Part shown: positions 11,926 to 26,703 of the stretch, in pieces | How positions within the stretch are numbered: the stretch's first letter is position 1 | Layout of the letters: every line of letters begins with the position of its first letter | From: Apostichopus japonicus | Lineage: Eukaryota > Echinodermata > Holothuroidea > Aspidochirotida > Stichopodidae | Length of the DNA: 64,000 nucleotides | Assembly (NCBI RefSeq): GCF_037975245.1 | Contig: NC_092578.1 | Location: 10,336,359-10,400,358 of the forward strand | Direction: 5' to 3' | Notes under the pieces: generated by a model | What the model was told of the DNA's origin: nothing | Database searches by the model: none | The model's input: the letters and a program-made list of their open reading frames with translations, nothing else | Program-made: the position numbers and the translations under genes

Positions 11926-13147
11926 CTGTGGGGTCAAAAATTCAAAAATCATTTCATTTCAATCATCATAGTTCAATCATGTCTTAACAGAAAAAATACA
12001 GAAACAATCATATGGTGTAACCCTACCTTCAGCTTAACCATCCAGTCTAACTTACGTTATATACACTTAGCAAGTTTTCACTATCTAAGATGGCTCAATT
12101 TCATCAGTCGTCCTCCGATATTCACAGGAAAAGTTGCAATCTTTACTAAGTAGCAACTATCACCCAGAGACAATCTCACTTTAATTCATTACAAAGTATA
12201 AACTTCCTTTCAACATCAGTCTCACCCTGACTAACACCACAAACTCATAAAATAAACAAATTAACCAATGTGTCTGAAAATATTTGTCATTGTCAGATGT
12301 TTTTCTGTTGATTTGATAGTTGAGATCCCCAAATTTGGAAACAAAGAGGTCACTCTAACCCTAAGGTTATGGTATGACAGTACATCTCAATGCTTTCAAC
12401 AGAACAGTCACTGAATTTGATAATTACCTAGAGTGGTTGTACTCTCTTCAGTAGTTTCCTCTGTTGTAGTTGTCGAGGGAGCTTAAAGAGGAAAATGTAA
12501 AGTAATCAGTCATTCTCCAAAAACTTCTTCTAATACTCAACAAGACTCTAAACTGTACAATATATATGATGTCTAAATCAGGGGGTAGCTCTGCAAACTC
12601 TAACCTGAAAAACTGCATAAATCATTCAAGCAGGGTATGTTTGCAACCAAACCACTATTGCTGTTCATGTGCAAGGCCAATATACATGATGAAATATCTT
12701 CTTGAATGAGTGACACAACAATATAGTCCATTTAACATCACAACATACATTATTAATTGCTAGGCTTAGTTCACTCTTCCACCAGATGATCGTAATATGT
12801 AATATAAATAGAAAAGTTACCAACCTCCAGTAGTCGTAGATTCTGTGGTGGTTGTTGGAGTAGCTAAAAATTGAAAATGGGATTCAGATGTTTCTTAATA
12901 AAAATCTCATTATTTCATTCTTCTTTGGGGTATATAGCATATCTATTAGTGTTGGCTAATTATAATGTAAATTGTTCCATTTGTGTATTACAATTCATGC
13001 TACTAAAACTGACGGGAAAAGTCAGAAAAGCAAAGTGAACAACAGAAATTTTGTCTCAAAACATAAAGCAAGTCGTCTTTCCATGTAACTATGGCAATCA
13101 TCTATGAATTAACCTATCAATAGTTAAATTCAGCTTTAATAACTCAC

Positions 13148-13528
13148 CACAAATCTTCACAGTTATCATTTCTTCGTCGAGAGTAATGCCAGACACCAGT
13201 AATACGACTTTGTTTATAGCAAATGTTGGCAGCTTTTCTGTAATCGAGTCTGCCTGTCCAAATTCTACAGGAGTTTCACCATCATCATTTTTGATCAGCA
13301 CATACTCAGAAGTGTCCGAACGCACCACCACAACCTTTATGGTAGCACCCTCCGGGATGCCTTCTCTCAGGTTCAATGTCATCGGAATTCCACCTTCTCC
13401 AAGGTTCAAGGTGTATACTTCCACGTCTGTCAGAGTTTCAGAAACTGAGTCGGCTATCTCTTGGGCATCATCAGCAGCTACAGCACTCAACTGGCCGGTC
13501 ACTACTTTGATGTTTGCTTCTTCGCAAG
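13148..13528 (-). CDS. domain exon M27
   Basis: Consensus protein. Following spacers are 12825-12863 (Glu-Ser form) and 12428-12481. Confidence 0.9.
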
Positions 13529-14427
13529 CTGTGGGGTCAAAAATTCAAAAATCATTTCATTTCAATCATCATAGTTCAATCATGTCTTAACAGAAAAAAT
13601 ACAGAAACAATCATATGGTGTAACCCTACCTTCAGCTAAACCATCCAGTCTAACCTACGTTATATACACTTAGCAAGTTTTCATTATCTAAGATGGCTCA
13701 ATTTCATCAGTCGTCCTCCGATATTCACAGGAAAAGTTGCAATGTTTACTAAGTAGCAACTATCACCCAGAGACAATCTCACTTTAATTCATTACAAAGT
13801 ATAAACTTCCTTTCAACATCAGTCTCACCCTGACTAACACCACAAACTCATAACATAACAAATTAACCAATGTGTCTGCATAATATTTGTCATTGTCAGA
13901 TGATTTTCTGTTGATTTGATAGTTGAGATCCACAAATTTGGAAACAAAGAGGTCACTCTAACCCTAAGGTTATGGTATGACAGTACATCTCAAAGCTTTC
14001 AACAGAACAGTCACTGAATTTGATAATTACCTAGAGTGGTTGTACTCTCTTCAGTAGTTTCCTCTGTTGTAGTTGTCGAGGGAGCTTAAAGAGGAAAATG
14101 TAAAGTAATCAGTCATTCTCCAAAAACTTCTTCTAATACTCAACAAGACTCTAAACTGTACAATATATATGATGTCTAAATCAGGGGGTAGCTCTGCAAA
14201 CTCTAACCTGAAAAACTGCATAAATCATTCAAGCAGGGTATGTTTGCAACCAAACCACTATTGCTGTTCATGTGCAAGGCCAATATACATGATGAAATAT
14301 CTTCTTGAATGAGTGACACAACAATATAGTCCATTTAACATCACAACATACATTATTAATTGCTAGGCTTAGTTCACTCTTCCACCAGATGATCGTAATA
14401 TGTAATATCAATAGAAAAGTTACCAAC

Positions 14428-14466
14428 CTCCAGTAGTTGTAGCTTCTGTGGTGGTTGCTGGAGTAG
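14428..14466 (-). CDS. 39-nt spacer exon variant (M26 cassette), Thr to Ala
   Basis: One transition changes the fourth residue, giving ATPATTTEATTTG. Splice sites and phase are unchanged. Confidence 0.78.
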
Positions 14467-14750
14467 CTAAAAATTGAAAATGGGATTCAGATGTTTCTTA
14501 ATAAAAATCTCATTATTTCCTTCTTCTTTGGGGTATATAGCATATCTATTAGTGTTGGCTAATTATAATGTAAATTGTTCCATTTGTGTATTACAATTCA
14601 TGCTACTAAAACTGATGGGAAAACTCAGAAAAGCAAAGTGAACAACAGAAATTTTGTCTCAAAACATAAAGCAAGTCGTCTTTCCATGTAACTATGGCAA
14701 TCATCTATGAATTAACCTATCAATAGTTAAATTCAGCTGTAATAACTCAC

Positions 14751-15131
14751 CACAAATCTTCACAGTTATCATTTCTTCGTCGAGAGTAATGCCAGACACC
14801 AGTAATACGACTTTGTTGATAGCAAATGTTGGCAGCTTTTCTGTAATCGAGTCTGCCTGTCCAAATTCTACAGGAGTTTCACCATCATCATTTTTGATCA
14901 GCACATACTCAGAAGTGTCCGAACGCACCACCACAACCTTTATGGTAGCACCCTCCGGGATGCCTTCTCTCAGGTTCAATGTCATCGGAATTCCACCTTC
15001 TCCAAGGTTCAAGGTGTATACTTCCACGTCTGTCAGAGTTTCAGAAACTGAGTCGGCTATCTCTTGGGCATCATCAGCAGCTACAGCACTCAACTGGCCG
15101 GTCACTACTTTGATGTTTGCTTCTTCGCAAG
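14751..15131 (-). CDS. domain exon M26
   Basis: Consensus protein. Following spacers are 14428-14466 and 14031-14084. Confidence 0.9.
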
Positions 15132-16702
15132 CTGTGGGGTCAAAAATTCAAAAATCATTTCATTTCAATCATCATAGTTCAATCATGTCTTAACAGAAAA
15201 AATACAGAAACAATCATATGGTGTAACCCTACCTTCAGCTAAACCATCCAGTCTAACCTACGTTATATACACTTAGCAAGTTTTCACTATCTAAGATGGC
15301 TCAATTTCATCAGTCGTCCTCCGATATTCACAGGAAAAGTTGCAATGTTTACTAAGTAGCAACTATCACCCAGAGACAATCTCACTTTAATTCATTACAA
15401 AGTATAAACTTCCTTTCAACATCAGTCTCACCCTGACTAACACCACAAACTCATAACATAACAAATTAACCAATGTGTCTGCATAATATTTGTCATTGTC
15501 AGATGTTTTTCTGTTGATTTGATAGTTGAGATCCACAAATTTGGAAACAAAGAGGTCACTCTAACCCTAATGTTATGGTATGACAGTACATCTCAAAGCT
15601 TTCAACAGAACAGTGACTGAATTTGATAATTACCTAGAGTGGTTGTACTCTCTTCAGTAGTTTCCTCTGTTGTAGTTGTCGAGGGAGCTTAAAGAGGAAA
15701 ATGTAAAGTAATCAGTCATTCTCCAAATACTTATTTTAATACTCAACAAGACTCTACTACGTTGTACAATATATATGTCGAAATCAGGGGGTAGCTCTGC
15801 AAACTTTAACCTGAAAACCTGCAGAAATCATTCAAGCAGGGGGTATGTTTGCAAACAAACCTCTACTGCTGTTCATGTGCAAGGCCAATATACATGATGA
15901 CATATCTTCTTGAATAAGTAACACAATAATATAGTTCATTTAACCTCATAAATTGCTAAGCTTAGTTCCCTCTTCCACCAGATGTACCTGCAGAGCAAGC
16001 CTCCTTTCAACATAGGAATCAGTGGCAGATCTTCTTTTTCATTATCTTGTAATAGTAATGCATCTTCTAGATGACATAATACTCCCAACAGCTACAGCAT
16101 CTATGGTGTTATTGCACTCCCTACTTCAGTCAATCACATTTTATGCCCCTTATGTATCTACTGCCAAAATCCTCAGTTTCACATTGCTCAATTGATTATC
16201 ATCCTTTCACATCCAAAATCTTCAAACTTAGAATAAAAGTTTCTGTAATTAAAGATAATAACAGTACTGCATTTGCTTCCAACAAGTTCAATCTGCAAGA
16301 AACTTTGGTACCAAATCCAAAACTTTGACACAATCAATTGCAGTGGATATGGATCGTAATATGTCATATGAATAGAAAAAGTTACCAACCTCCAGTAGTC
16401 GTAGCTTCTGTGGTGGTTGCTAAAAGTTAAAATGGGATTCAGGTGTTATATAATAAAATCTCATAATTTCCTTCTTCTTTGGGGTATATAGCATATCTAT
16501 TAGTGTTCACTGATTATAATGTAAACTGTTCCATTTGTGTATTACATTTCATGCTACTAAAACTGAGAGGAAAAGTCAGAAAATCAAAGTGAACAACAGA
16601 AATATTGCCTCAAAACATAAAGAAAGTGGTCTTTCCATGTAACTATGGCAATCATCTATGAATTAAACTATCATTAGTTAAAACTCAGATGTAATAACTC
16701 AC

Positions 16703-17083
16703 CACAAATCTTCACGGTTATCATTTCTTCGCCGAGAGTAATGCCAGACACCAGTAATACGACTTTGTTTATAGCAAATGTTGGCAGCTTTTCTGTAATC
16801 GAGTCTGCCTGTCCAAATTCTACAGGAGTTTCCCCATCATCATTTTTGATCAGCACATACTCAGAAGTGTCCGAACGCACCACCACAACCTTTAAGGTAG
16901 CACCCTCCGGGATGCCTTCTCTCAGGTTCAATGTCATCGGAATTCCACCTTCTCCAAGGTTCAAGGTGTATACTTCCACGTCTGTCAGAGTTTCAGAAAC
17001 TGAGTCGGCTATCTCTTGGGCATCATCAGCAGCTACAGCACTCAACTGGCCGGTCACTACTTTGATGTTTGCTTCTTCGCAAG
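16703..17083 (-). CDS. domain exon M25 (LG variant)
   Basis: Leu64 and Gly118 as in M31. Following spacers are the 30-nt exon 16390-16419 and 15634-15687. Long cassette. It lies 9,969 bp (six units) from M31, and the M24-M25 pair mirrors M30-M31. Confidence 0.9.
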
Positions 17084-18306
17084 CTGTGGGGTCAAAAATT
17101 CAAAAATCATTTCATTTCAATCATCATAGTTCAATCATGTCTTAACAGAAAAAATACAGAAACAATCATATGGTGTAACCCTACCTTCAGCTAAACCATC
17201 CAGTCTAACTTACGTTATATACACTTAGCAAGTTTTCATTATCTAAGATGGCTCAATTTCATCAGTCGTCCTCCGATATTCACAGGAAAAGTTGCAATGT
17301 TTACTAAGTAGCAACTATCACCCAGAGACAATCTCACTTTAATTCATTACAAAGTATAAACTTCCTTTCAACATCAGTCTCACCCTGACTAACACCACAA
17401 ACTCATAAAATAAACAAATTAACCAATGTGTCTGCATAATATTTGTCATTGTCAGATGTTTTTCTGTTGATTTGATAGTTGAGATCCCCAAATTTGGAAA
17501 CAAAGAGGTCACTCTAACCCTAATGTTATGGTATGACAGTACATCTCAAAGCTTTCAACAGAACAGTCACTGAATTTGATAATTACCTAGAGTGGTTGTA
17601 CTCTCTTCAGTAGTTTCCTCTGTTGTAGTTGTCGAAGGAGCTGAAAGAGGAAAATGTAAAGTAATCAGTCATTCTCCAAATACTTCTTCTAATACTCAAC
17701 AAGACTCTAGGCTGTACAATATATATGATGTCTAAATCAGGGGGTAGCTCTGCAAACTCTAACCTGAAAAACTGCATAAATCATTCAAGCAGGGTATGTT
17801 TGCAACCAAACCACTATTGCTGTTCACGTGCAAGGCCAATATACATGATGAAATATCTTCTTGAATGAGTGACACAACAATATAGTCCATTTAACATCAC
17901 AACATACATTATTAATTGCTAGGCTTAGTTCACTCTTCCACCAGATGATCGTAATATGTAATATCAATAGAAAAGTTACCAACCTCCAGTAGTCGTAGCT
18001 TCTGTGGTGGTTGTTGGAGTAGCTAAACATTGAAAATGGGATTCAGATGTTTCTTAATAAAAATCTCATTATTTCCTTCTTCTTTGGGGTATATAGCATA
18101 TCTATTAGTGTTGGCTAATTATAATGTAAATTGTTCCATTTGTGTATTACAATTCATGCTACTAAAACTGACGGGAAAACTCAGAAAAGCAAAGTGAACA
18201 ACAGAAATTTTGTCTCAAAACATAAAGCAAGTCGTCTTTCCATGTAACTATGGCAATCATCTATGAATTAACCTATCAATAGTTAAATTCAGCTGTAATA
18301 ACTCAC

Positions 18307-18687
18307 CACAAATCTTCACAGTTATCATTTCTTCGTCGAGAGTAATGCCAGACACCAGTAATACGACTTTGTTTATAGCAAATGTTGGCAGCTTTTCTGT
18401 AATCGAGTCTGCCTGTCCAAATTCTACAGGAGTTTCACCATCATCATTTTTGATCAGCACATACTCAGAAGTGTCCGAACGCACCACAACAACCTTTACG
18501 GTAGCACCCTCCGGGATGCCTTCTCTCAGGTTCAATGTCATCGGAATTCCACCTTCTCCAAGGTTCAAGGTGTATACTTCCACGTCTGTCAGAGTTTCAG
18601 AAACTGAGTCGGCTATCTCTTGGGCATCATCAGCAGCTACAGCACTCAACTGGCCGGTCACTACTTTGATGTTTGCTTCTTCGCAAG
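18307..18687 (-). CDS. domain exon M24 (V variant)
   Basis: Val64. Following spacers are 17984-18022 and 17587-17640 (CTTTCAG acceptor). The base next to the 39-nt exon acceptor differs (plus-strand CTAAACATTG), a marker shared only with the M14 and M12 cassettes. Confidence 0.9.
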
Positions 18688-19909
18688 CTGTGGGGTCAAA
18701 AATTCAAAAATCATTTCATTTCAATCATCATAGTTCAATCATGTCTTAACAGAAAAAATACAGAAACAATCATATGGTGTAACCCTACCTTCAGCTAAAC
18801 CATCCAGTCTAACTTACGTTATATACACTTAGCAAGTTTTCATTATCTAAGATGACTCAATTTCATCAGTCGTCCTCCGATATTCACAGGAAAAGTTGCA
18901 ATGTTGACTAAGTAGCAACTATCACCCAGAGACAATCTCACTTTAATTCATTACAAAGTATAAACTTCCTTTCAACATCAGTCTCACCCTGACTAACACC
19001 ACAAACTCATAACATAACAAATTAACCAATGTGTCTGCATAATATTTGTCATTGTCAGATGTTTTTCTGTTGATTTGATAGTTGAGATCCCCAAATTTGG
19101 AAACAAAGAGGTCACTCTAACCCTAATGTTATGGTATGACAGTACATCTCAAAGCTTTCAACAGAACAGTCACTGAATTTGATAATTACCTAGAGTGGTT
19201 GTACTCTCTTCAGTAGTTTCCTCTGTTGTAGTTGTCGAAGGAGCTGAAAGAGGAAAATGTAAAGTAATCAGTCATTCTCCAAATACTTCTTCTAATACTC
19301 AACAAGACTCTAGGCTGTACAATATATATGATGTCTAAATCAGGGGGTAGCTCTGCAAACTCTAACCTGAAAAACTGCATAAATCATTCAAGCAGGGTAT
19401 GTTTGCAACCAAACCACTATTGCTGTTCACGTGCAAGGCCAATATACATGATGAAATATCTTCTTGAATGAGTGACACAACAATATAGTCCATTTAACAT
19501 CACAACATACATTATTAATTGCTAGGCTTAGTTCACTCTTCCACCAGATGATCGTAATATGTAATATAAATAGAAAAGTTACCAACCTCCAGTAGTCGTA
19601 GCTTCTGTGGTGGTTGTTGGAGTAGCTAAAAATTGAAAATGGGATTCAGATGTTTCTTAATAAAAATCTCATTATTTCCTTCTTCTTTGGGGTATATAGC
19701 ATATCTATTAGTGTTGGCTAATTATAATGTAAATTGTTCCATTTGTGTATTACAATTCATGCTACTAAAACTGACGGGAAAAGTCAGAAAAGCAAAGCGA
19801 ACAACAGAAATTTTGTCTCAAAACATAAAGCTAGTCGTCTTTCCATGTAACTATGGCAATCATCTATGAATTAACCTATCAATAGTTAAATTCAGCTGTA
19901 ATAACTCAC

Positions 19910-20290
19910 CACAAATCTTCACAGTTATCATTTCTTCGTCGAGAGTAATGCCAGACACCAGTAATACGACTTTGTTTATAGCAAATGTTGGCAGCTTTTC
20001 TGTAATCGAGTCTGCCTGTCCAAATTCTACAGGAGTTTCACCATCATCATTTTTGATCAGCACATACTCAGAAGTGTCCGAACGCACCACCACAACCTTT
20101 ATGGTAGCACCCTCCGGGATGCCTTCTCTCAGGTTCAATGTCATCGGAATTCCACCTTCTCCAAGGTTCAAGGTGTATACTTCCACGTCTGTCAGAGTTT
20201 CAGAAACTGAGTCGGCTATCTCTTGGGCATCATCAGCAGCTACAGCACTCAACTGGCCGGTCACTACTTTGATGTTTGCTTCTTCGCAAG
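19910..20290 (-). CDS. domain exon M23
   Basis: Consensus protein. Following spacers are 19587-19625 and 19190-19243 (CTTTCAG acceptor). Confidence 0.9.
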
Positions 20291-21512
20291 CTGTGGGGTC
20301 AAAAATTCAAAAATCATTTCATTTCAATCATCATAGTTCAATCATGTCTTAACAGAAAAAATACAGAAACACTCATATGGTGTAACCCTACCTTCAGCTT
20401 AACCATCCAGTCTAACTTACGTTATATACACTTAGCAAGTTTCCATTATCTAAGATGGCTCAATTTCATCAGTCGTCCTCCGATATTCACAGGAAAAGTT
20501 GCAATCTTTACTAAGTAGCAACTATCACCCAGAGACAATCTCACTTTAATTCATTACAAAGTATAAACTTCCTTTCAACATCAGTCTCACCCTGACTAAC
20601 ACCACAAACTCATAAAATAAACAAATTAACCAATGTGTCTGAAAATATTTGTCATTGTCAGATGTTTTTCTGTTGATTTGATAGTTGAGATCCCCAAATT
20701 TGGAAACAAAGAGGTCACTCTAACCCTAAGGTTATGGTATGACAGTACATCTCAATGCTTTCAACAGAACAGTCACTGAATTTGATAATTACCTAGAGTG
20801 GTTGTACTCTCTTCAGTAGTTTCCTCTGTTGTAGTTGTCGAGGGAGCTTAAAGAGGAAAATGTAAAGTAATCAGTCATTCTCCAAAAACTTCTTCTAATA
20901 CTCAACAAGACTCAAAACTGTACAATATATATGATGTCTAAATCAGGGGGTAGCTCTGCAAACTCTAACCTGAAAAACTGCATAAATCATTCAAGCAGGG
21001 TATGTTTGCAACCAAACCACTATTGCTGTTCATGTGCAAGGCCAATATACATGATGAAATATCTTCTTGAATGAGTGACACAACAATATAGTCCATTTAA
21101 CATCACAACATACATTATTAATTGCTAGGCTTAGTTCACTCTTCCACCAGATGATCGTAATATGTAATATAAATAGAAAAGTTACCAACCTCCAGTAGTC
21201 GTAGATTCTGTGGTGGTTGTTGGAGTAGCTAAAAATTGAAAATGGGATTCAGATGTTTCTCAATAAAAATCTCATTATTTCATTCTTTTTTGGGGTATAT
21301 AGCATATCTATTAGTGTTGGCTAATTATAATGTAAATTGTACCATTTGTGTATTACAATTCATGCTACTAAAACTGACGGGAAAAGTCAGAAAAGCAAAG
21401 TGAACAACAGAAATTTTGTCTCAAAACATAAAGCAAGTCGTCTTTCCATGTAACTATGGCAATCATCTATGAATTAACCTATCAATAGTTAAATTCAGCT
21501 GTAATAACTCAC

Positions 21513-21893
21513 CACAAATCTTCACAGTTATCATTTCTTCGTCGAGAGTAATGCCAGACACCAGTAATACGACTTTGTTGATAGCAAATGTTGGCAGCTT
21601 TTCTGTAATCGAGTCTGCCTGTCCAAATTCTACAGGAGTTTCACCATCATCATTTTTGATCAGCACATACTCAGAAGTGTCCGAACGCACCACCACAACC
21701 TTTATGGTAGCACCCTCCTGGATGCCTTCTCTCAGGTTCAATGTCATCGGAATTCCACCTTCTCCAAGGTTCAAGGTGTATACTTCCACGTCTGTCAGAG
21801 TTTCAGAAACTGAGTCGGCTATCTCTTGGGCATCATCAGCAGCTACAGCACTCAACTGGCCGGTCACTACTTTGATGTTTGCTTCTTCGCAAG
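21513..21893 (-). CDS. domain exon M22 (Pro59 to Gln)
   Basis: A single substitution turns the conserved turn GIPEGA into GIQEGA, the only copy with this change. Following spacers are 21190-21228 (Glu-Ser form) and 20793-20846. Confidence 0.9.
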
Positions 21894-23116
21894 CTGTGGG
21901 GTCAAAAATTCAAAAATCATTTCATTTCAATCATCATAGTTCAATCATGTCTTAACAGAAAAAATACAGAAACAATCATATGGTGTAACCCTACCTTCAG
22001 CTTAACCATCCAGTCTAACTTACGTTATATACACTTAGCAAGTTTTCATTATCTAAGATGGCTCAATTTCATCAGTCGTCCTCCGATATTCACAGGAAAA
22101 GTTGCAATCTTTACTAAGTAGCAACTATCACCCAGAGACAATCTCACTTTAATTCATTACAAAGTATAAACTTCCTTTCAACATCAGTCTCACCCTGACT
22201 AACACCACAAACTCATAAAATAAACAAATTAACCAATGTGTCTGCAAAATATTTGTCATTGTCAGATGTTTTTCTGTTGATTTGATAGTTGAGATCCCCA
22301 AATTTGGAAACAAAGAGGTCACTCTAACCCTAAGGTTATGGTATGACAGTACATCTCAATGCTTTCAACAGAACAGTCACTGAATTTGATAATTACCTAG
22401 AGTGGTTGTACTCTCTTCAGTAGTTTCCTCTGTTGTAGTTGTCGAGGGAGCTTAAAGAGGAAAATGTAAAGTAATCAGTCATTCTCCAAAAACTTCTTCT
22501 AATACTCAACAAGACTCTAAACTGTACAATATATATGATGTCTAAATCAGGGGGTAGCTCTGCAAACTCTAACCTGAAAAACTGCATAAATCATTCAAGC
22601 AGGGTATGTTTGCAACCAAACCACTATTGCTGTTCATGTGCAAGGCCAATATACATGATGAAATATCTTCTTGAATGAGTGACACAACAATATAGTCCAT
22701 TTAACATCACAACATACATTATTAATTGCTAGGCTTAGTTCACTCTTCCACCAGATGATCGTAATATGTAATATAAATAGAAAAGTTACCAACCTCCAGT
22801 AGTCGTAGATTCTGTGGTGGTTGTTGGAGTAGCTAAAAATTGAAAATGGGATTCAGATGTTTCTTAATAAAAATCTCATTATTTCCTTCTTCTTTGGGGT
22901 ATATAGCATATCTATTAGTGTTGGCTAATTATAATGTAAATTGTTCCATTTGTGTATTACAATTCATGCTACTAAAACTGACGGGAAAAGTCAGAAAAGC
23001 AAAGTGAACAACAGAAATTTTGTCTCAAAACATAAAGCAAGTCGTCTTTCCATGTAACTATGGCAATCATCTATGAATTAACCTATCAATAGTTAAATTC
23101 AGCTTTAATAACTCAC

Positions 23117-23497
23117 CACAAATCTTCACAGTTATCATTTCTTCGTCGAGAGTAATGCCAGACACCAGTAATACGACTTTGTTTATAGCAAATGTTGGCA
23201 GCTTTTCTGTAATCGAGTCTGCCTGTCCAAATTCTACAGGAGTTTCACCATCATCATTTTTGATCAGCACATACTCAGAAGTGTCCGAACGCACCACCAC
23301 AACCTTTATGGTAGCACCCTCCGGGATGCCTTCTCTCAGGTTCAATGTCATCGGAATTCCACCTTCTCCAAGGTTCAAGGTGTATACTTCCACGTCTGTC
23401 AGAGTTTCAGAAACTGAGTCGGCTATCTCTTGGGCATCATCAGCAGCTACAGCACTCAACTGGCCGGTCACTACTTTGATGTTTGCTTCTTCGCAAG
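23117..23497 (-). CDS. domain exon M21
   Basis: Consensus protein. Following spacers are 22794-22832 (Glu-Ser form) and 22397-22450. It shares an intron base (AGCTTTAATAAC on the plus strand) with M27, which suggests common descent of these two units. Confidence 0.9.
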
Positions 23498-24719
23498 CTG
23501 TGGGGTCAAAAATTCAAAAATCATTTCATTTCAATCATCATAGTTCAATCATGTCTTAACAGAAAAAATACAGAAACAATCATATGGTGTAAACCTACCT
23601 TCAGCTAAACCATCCAGTCTAACCTACGTTATATACACTTAGCAAGTTTTCATTATCTAAGATGGCTCAATTTCATCAGTCGTCCTCCGATATTCACAGG
23701 AAAAGTTGCAATCTTTACTAAGTAGCAACTATCACCCAGAGACAATCTCACTTTAATTCATTACAAAGTATAAACTTCCTTTCAACATCAGTCTCACCCT
23801 GACTAACACCACAAACTCATAACATAACAAATTAACCAATGTGTCTGCATAATATTTGTCATTGTCAGATGTTTTTCTGTTGATTTGATAGTTGAGATCC
23901 ACAAATTTGGAAACAAAGAGGTCACTCTAACCCTAAGGTTATGGTATGACAGTACATCTCAATGCTTTCAACAGAACAGTCACTGAATTTGATAATTACC
24001 TAGAGTGGTTGTACTCTCTTCAGTAGTTTCCTCTGTTGTAGTTGTCGAGGGAGCTTAAAGAGGAAAATGTAAAGTAATCAGTCATTCTCCAAAAACTTCT
24101 TCTAATACTCAACAAGACTCTAAACTGTACAATATATATGATGTCTAAATCAGGGGGTAGCTCTGCAAACTCTAACCTGAAAAACTGCATAAATCATTCA
24201 AGCAGGGTATGTTTGCAACCAAACCACTATTGCTGTTCATGTGCAAGGCCAATATACATGATGAAATATCTTCTTGAATGAGTGACACAACAATATAGTC
24301 CATTTAACATCACAACATACATTATTAATTGCTAGGCTTAGTTCACTCTTCCACCAGATGATCGTAATATGTAATATAAATAGAAAAGTTACCAACCTCC
24401 AGTAGTCGTAGATTCTGTGGTGGTTGTTGGAGTAGCTAAAAATTGAAAATGGGATTCAGATGTTTCTTAATAAAAATCTCATTATTTCATTCTTCTTTGG
24501 GGTATATAGCATATCTATTAGTGTTGGCTAATTATAATGTAAATTGTTCCATTTGTGTATTACAATTCATGCTACTAAAACTGATGGGAAAACTCAGAAA
24601 AGCAAAGTGAACAACAGAAATTTTGTCTCAAAACATAAAGCAAGTCGTCTTTCCATGTAACTATGGCAATCATCTATGAATTAACCTATCAATAGTTAAA
24701 TTCAGCTGTAATAACTCAC

Positions 24720-25100
24720 CACAAATCTTCACAGTTATCATTTCTTCGTCGAGAGTAATGCCAGACACCAGTAATACGACTTTGTTTATAGCAAATGTTG
24801 GCAGCTTTTCTGTAATCGAGTCTGCCTGTCCAAATTCTACAGGAGTTTCACCATCATCATTTTTGATCAGCACATACTCAGAAGTGTCCGAACGCACCAC
24901 CACAACCTTTATGGTAGCACCCTCCGGGATGCCTTCTCTCAGGTTCAATGTCATCGGAATTCCACCTTCTCCAAGGTTCAAGGTGTATACTTCCACGTCT
25001 GTCAGAGTTTCAGAAACTGAGTCGGCTATCTCTTGGGCATCATCAGCAGCTACAGCACTCAACTGGCCGGTCACTACTTTGATGTTTGCTTCTTCGCAAG
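24720..25100 (-). CDS. domain exon M20
   Basis: Consensus protein. Following spacers are 24397-24435 (Glu-Ser form) and 24000-24053. Confidence 0.9.
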
Positions 25101-26322
25101 CTGTGGGGTCAAAAATTCAAAAATCATTTCATTTCAATCATCATAGTTCAATCATGTCTTAACAGAAAAAATACAGAAACAATCATATGGTGTAACCCTA
25201 CCTTCAGCTAAACCATCCAGTCTAACCTACGTTATATACACTTAGCAAGTTTTCATTATCTAAGATGGCTCAATTTCATCAGTCGTCCTCCGATATTCAC
25301 AGGAAAAGTTGCAATCTTTACTAAGTAGCAACTATCACCCAGAGACAATCTCACTTTAATTCATTACAAAGTATAAACTTCCTTTCAACATCAGTCTCAC
25401 CCTGACTAACACCACAAACTCATAACATAACAAATTAACCAATGTGTCTGCATAATATTTGTCATTGTCAGATGTTTTTCTGTTGATTTGATAGTTGAGA
25501 TCCACAAATTTGGAAACAAAGAGGTCACTCTAACCCTAAGGTTATGGTATGACAGTACATCTCAATGCTTTCAACAGAACAGTCACTGAATTTGATAATT
25601 ACCTAGAGTGGTTGTACTCTCTTCAGTAGTTTCCTCTGTTGTAGTTGTCGAGGGAGCTTAAAGAGGAAAATGTAAAGTAATCAGTCATTCTCCAAAAACT
25701 TCTTCTAATACTCAACAAGACTCTAAACTGTACAATATATATGATGTCTAAATCAGGGGGTAGCTCTGCAAACTCTAACCTGAAAAACTGCATAAATCAT
25801 TCAAGCAGGGTATGTTTGCAACCAAACCACTATTGCTGTTCATGTGCAAGGCCAATATACATGATGAAATATCTTCTTGAATGAGTGACACAACAATATA
25901 GTCCATTTAACATCACAACATACATTATTAATTGCTAGGCTTAGTTCACTCTTCCACCAGATGATCGTAATATGTAATATAAATAGAAAAGTTACCAACC
26001 TCCAGTAGTTGTAGCTTCTGTGGTGGTTGTTGGAGTAGCTAAAAATTGAAAATGGGATTCAGATGTTTCTTAATAAAAATCTCATTATTTCATTCTTCTT
26101 TGGGGTATATAGCATATCTATTAGTGTTGGCTAATTATAATGTAAATTGTTCCATTTGTGTATTACAATTCATGCTACTAAAACTGATGGGAAAACTCAG
26201 AAAAGCAAAGTGAACAACAGAAATTTTGTCTCAAAACATAAAGCAAGTCGTCTTTCCATGTAACTATGGCAATCATCTATGAATTAACCTATCAATAGTT
26301 AAATTCAGCTGTAATAACTCAC

Positions 26323-26703
26323 CACAAATCTTCACAGTTATCATTTCTTCGTCGAGAGTAATGCCAGACACCAGTAATACGACTTTGTTTATAGCAAATG
26401 TTGGCAGCTTTTCTGTAATCGAGTCTGCCTGTCCAAATTCTACAGGAGTTTCACCATCATCATTTTTGATCAGCACATACTCAGAAGTGTCCGAACGCAC
26501 CACCACAACCTTTATGGTAGCACCCTCCGGGATGCCTTCTCTCAGGTTCAATGTCATCGGAATTCCACCTTCTCCAAGGTTCAAGGTGTATACTTCCACG
26601 TCTGTCAGAGTTTCAGAAACTGAGTCGGCTATCTCTTGGGCATCATCAGCAGCTACAGCACTCAACTGGCCGGTCACTACTTTGATGTTTGCTTCTTCGC
26701 AAG
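26323..26703 (-). CDS. domain exon M19
   Basis: Consensus protein. Following spacers are 26000-26038 and 25603-25656. Confidence 0.9.
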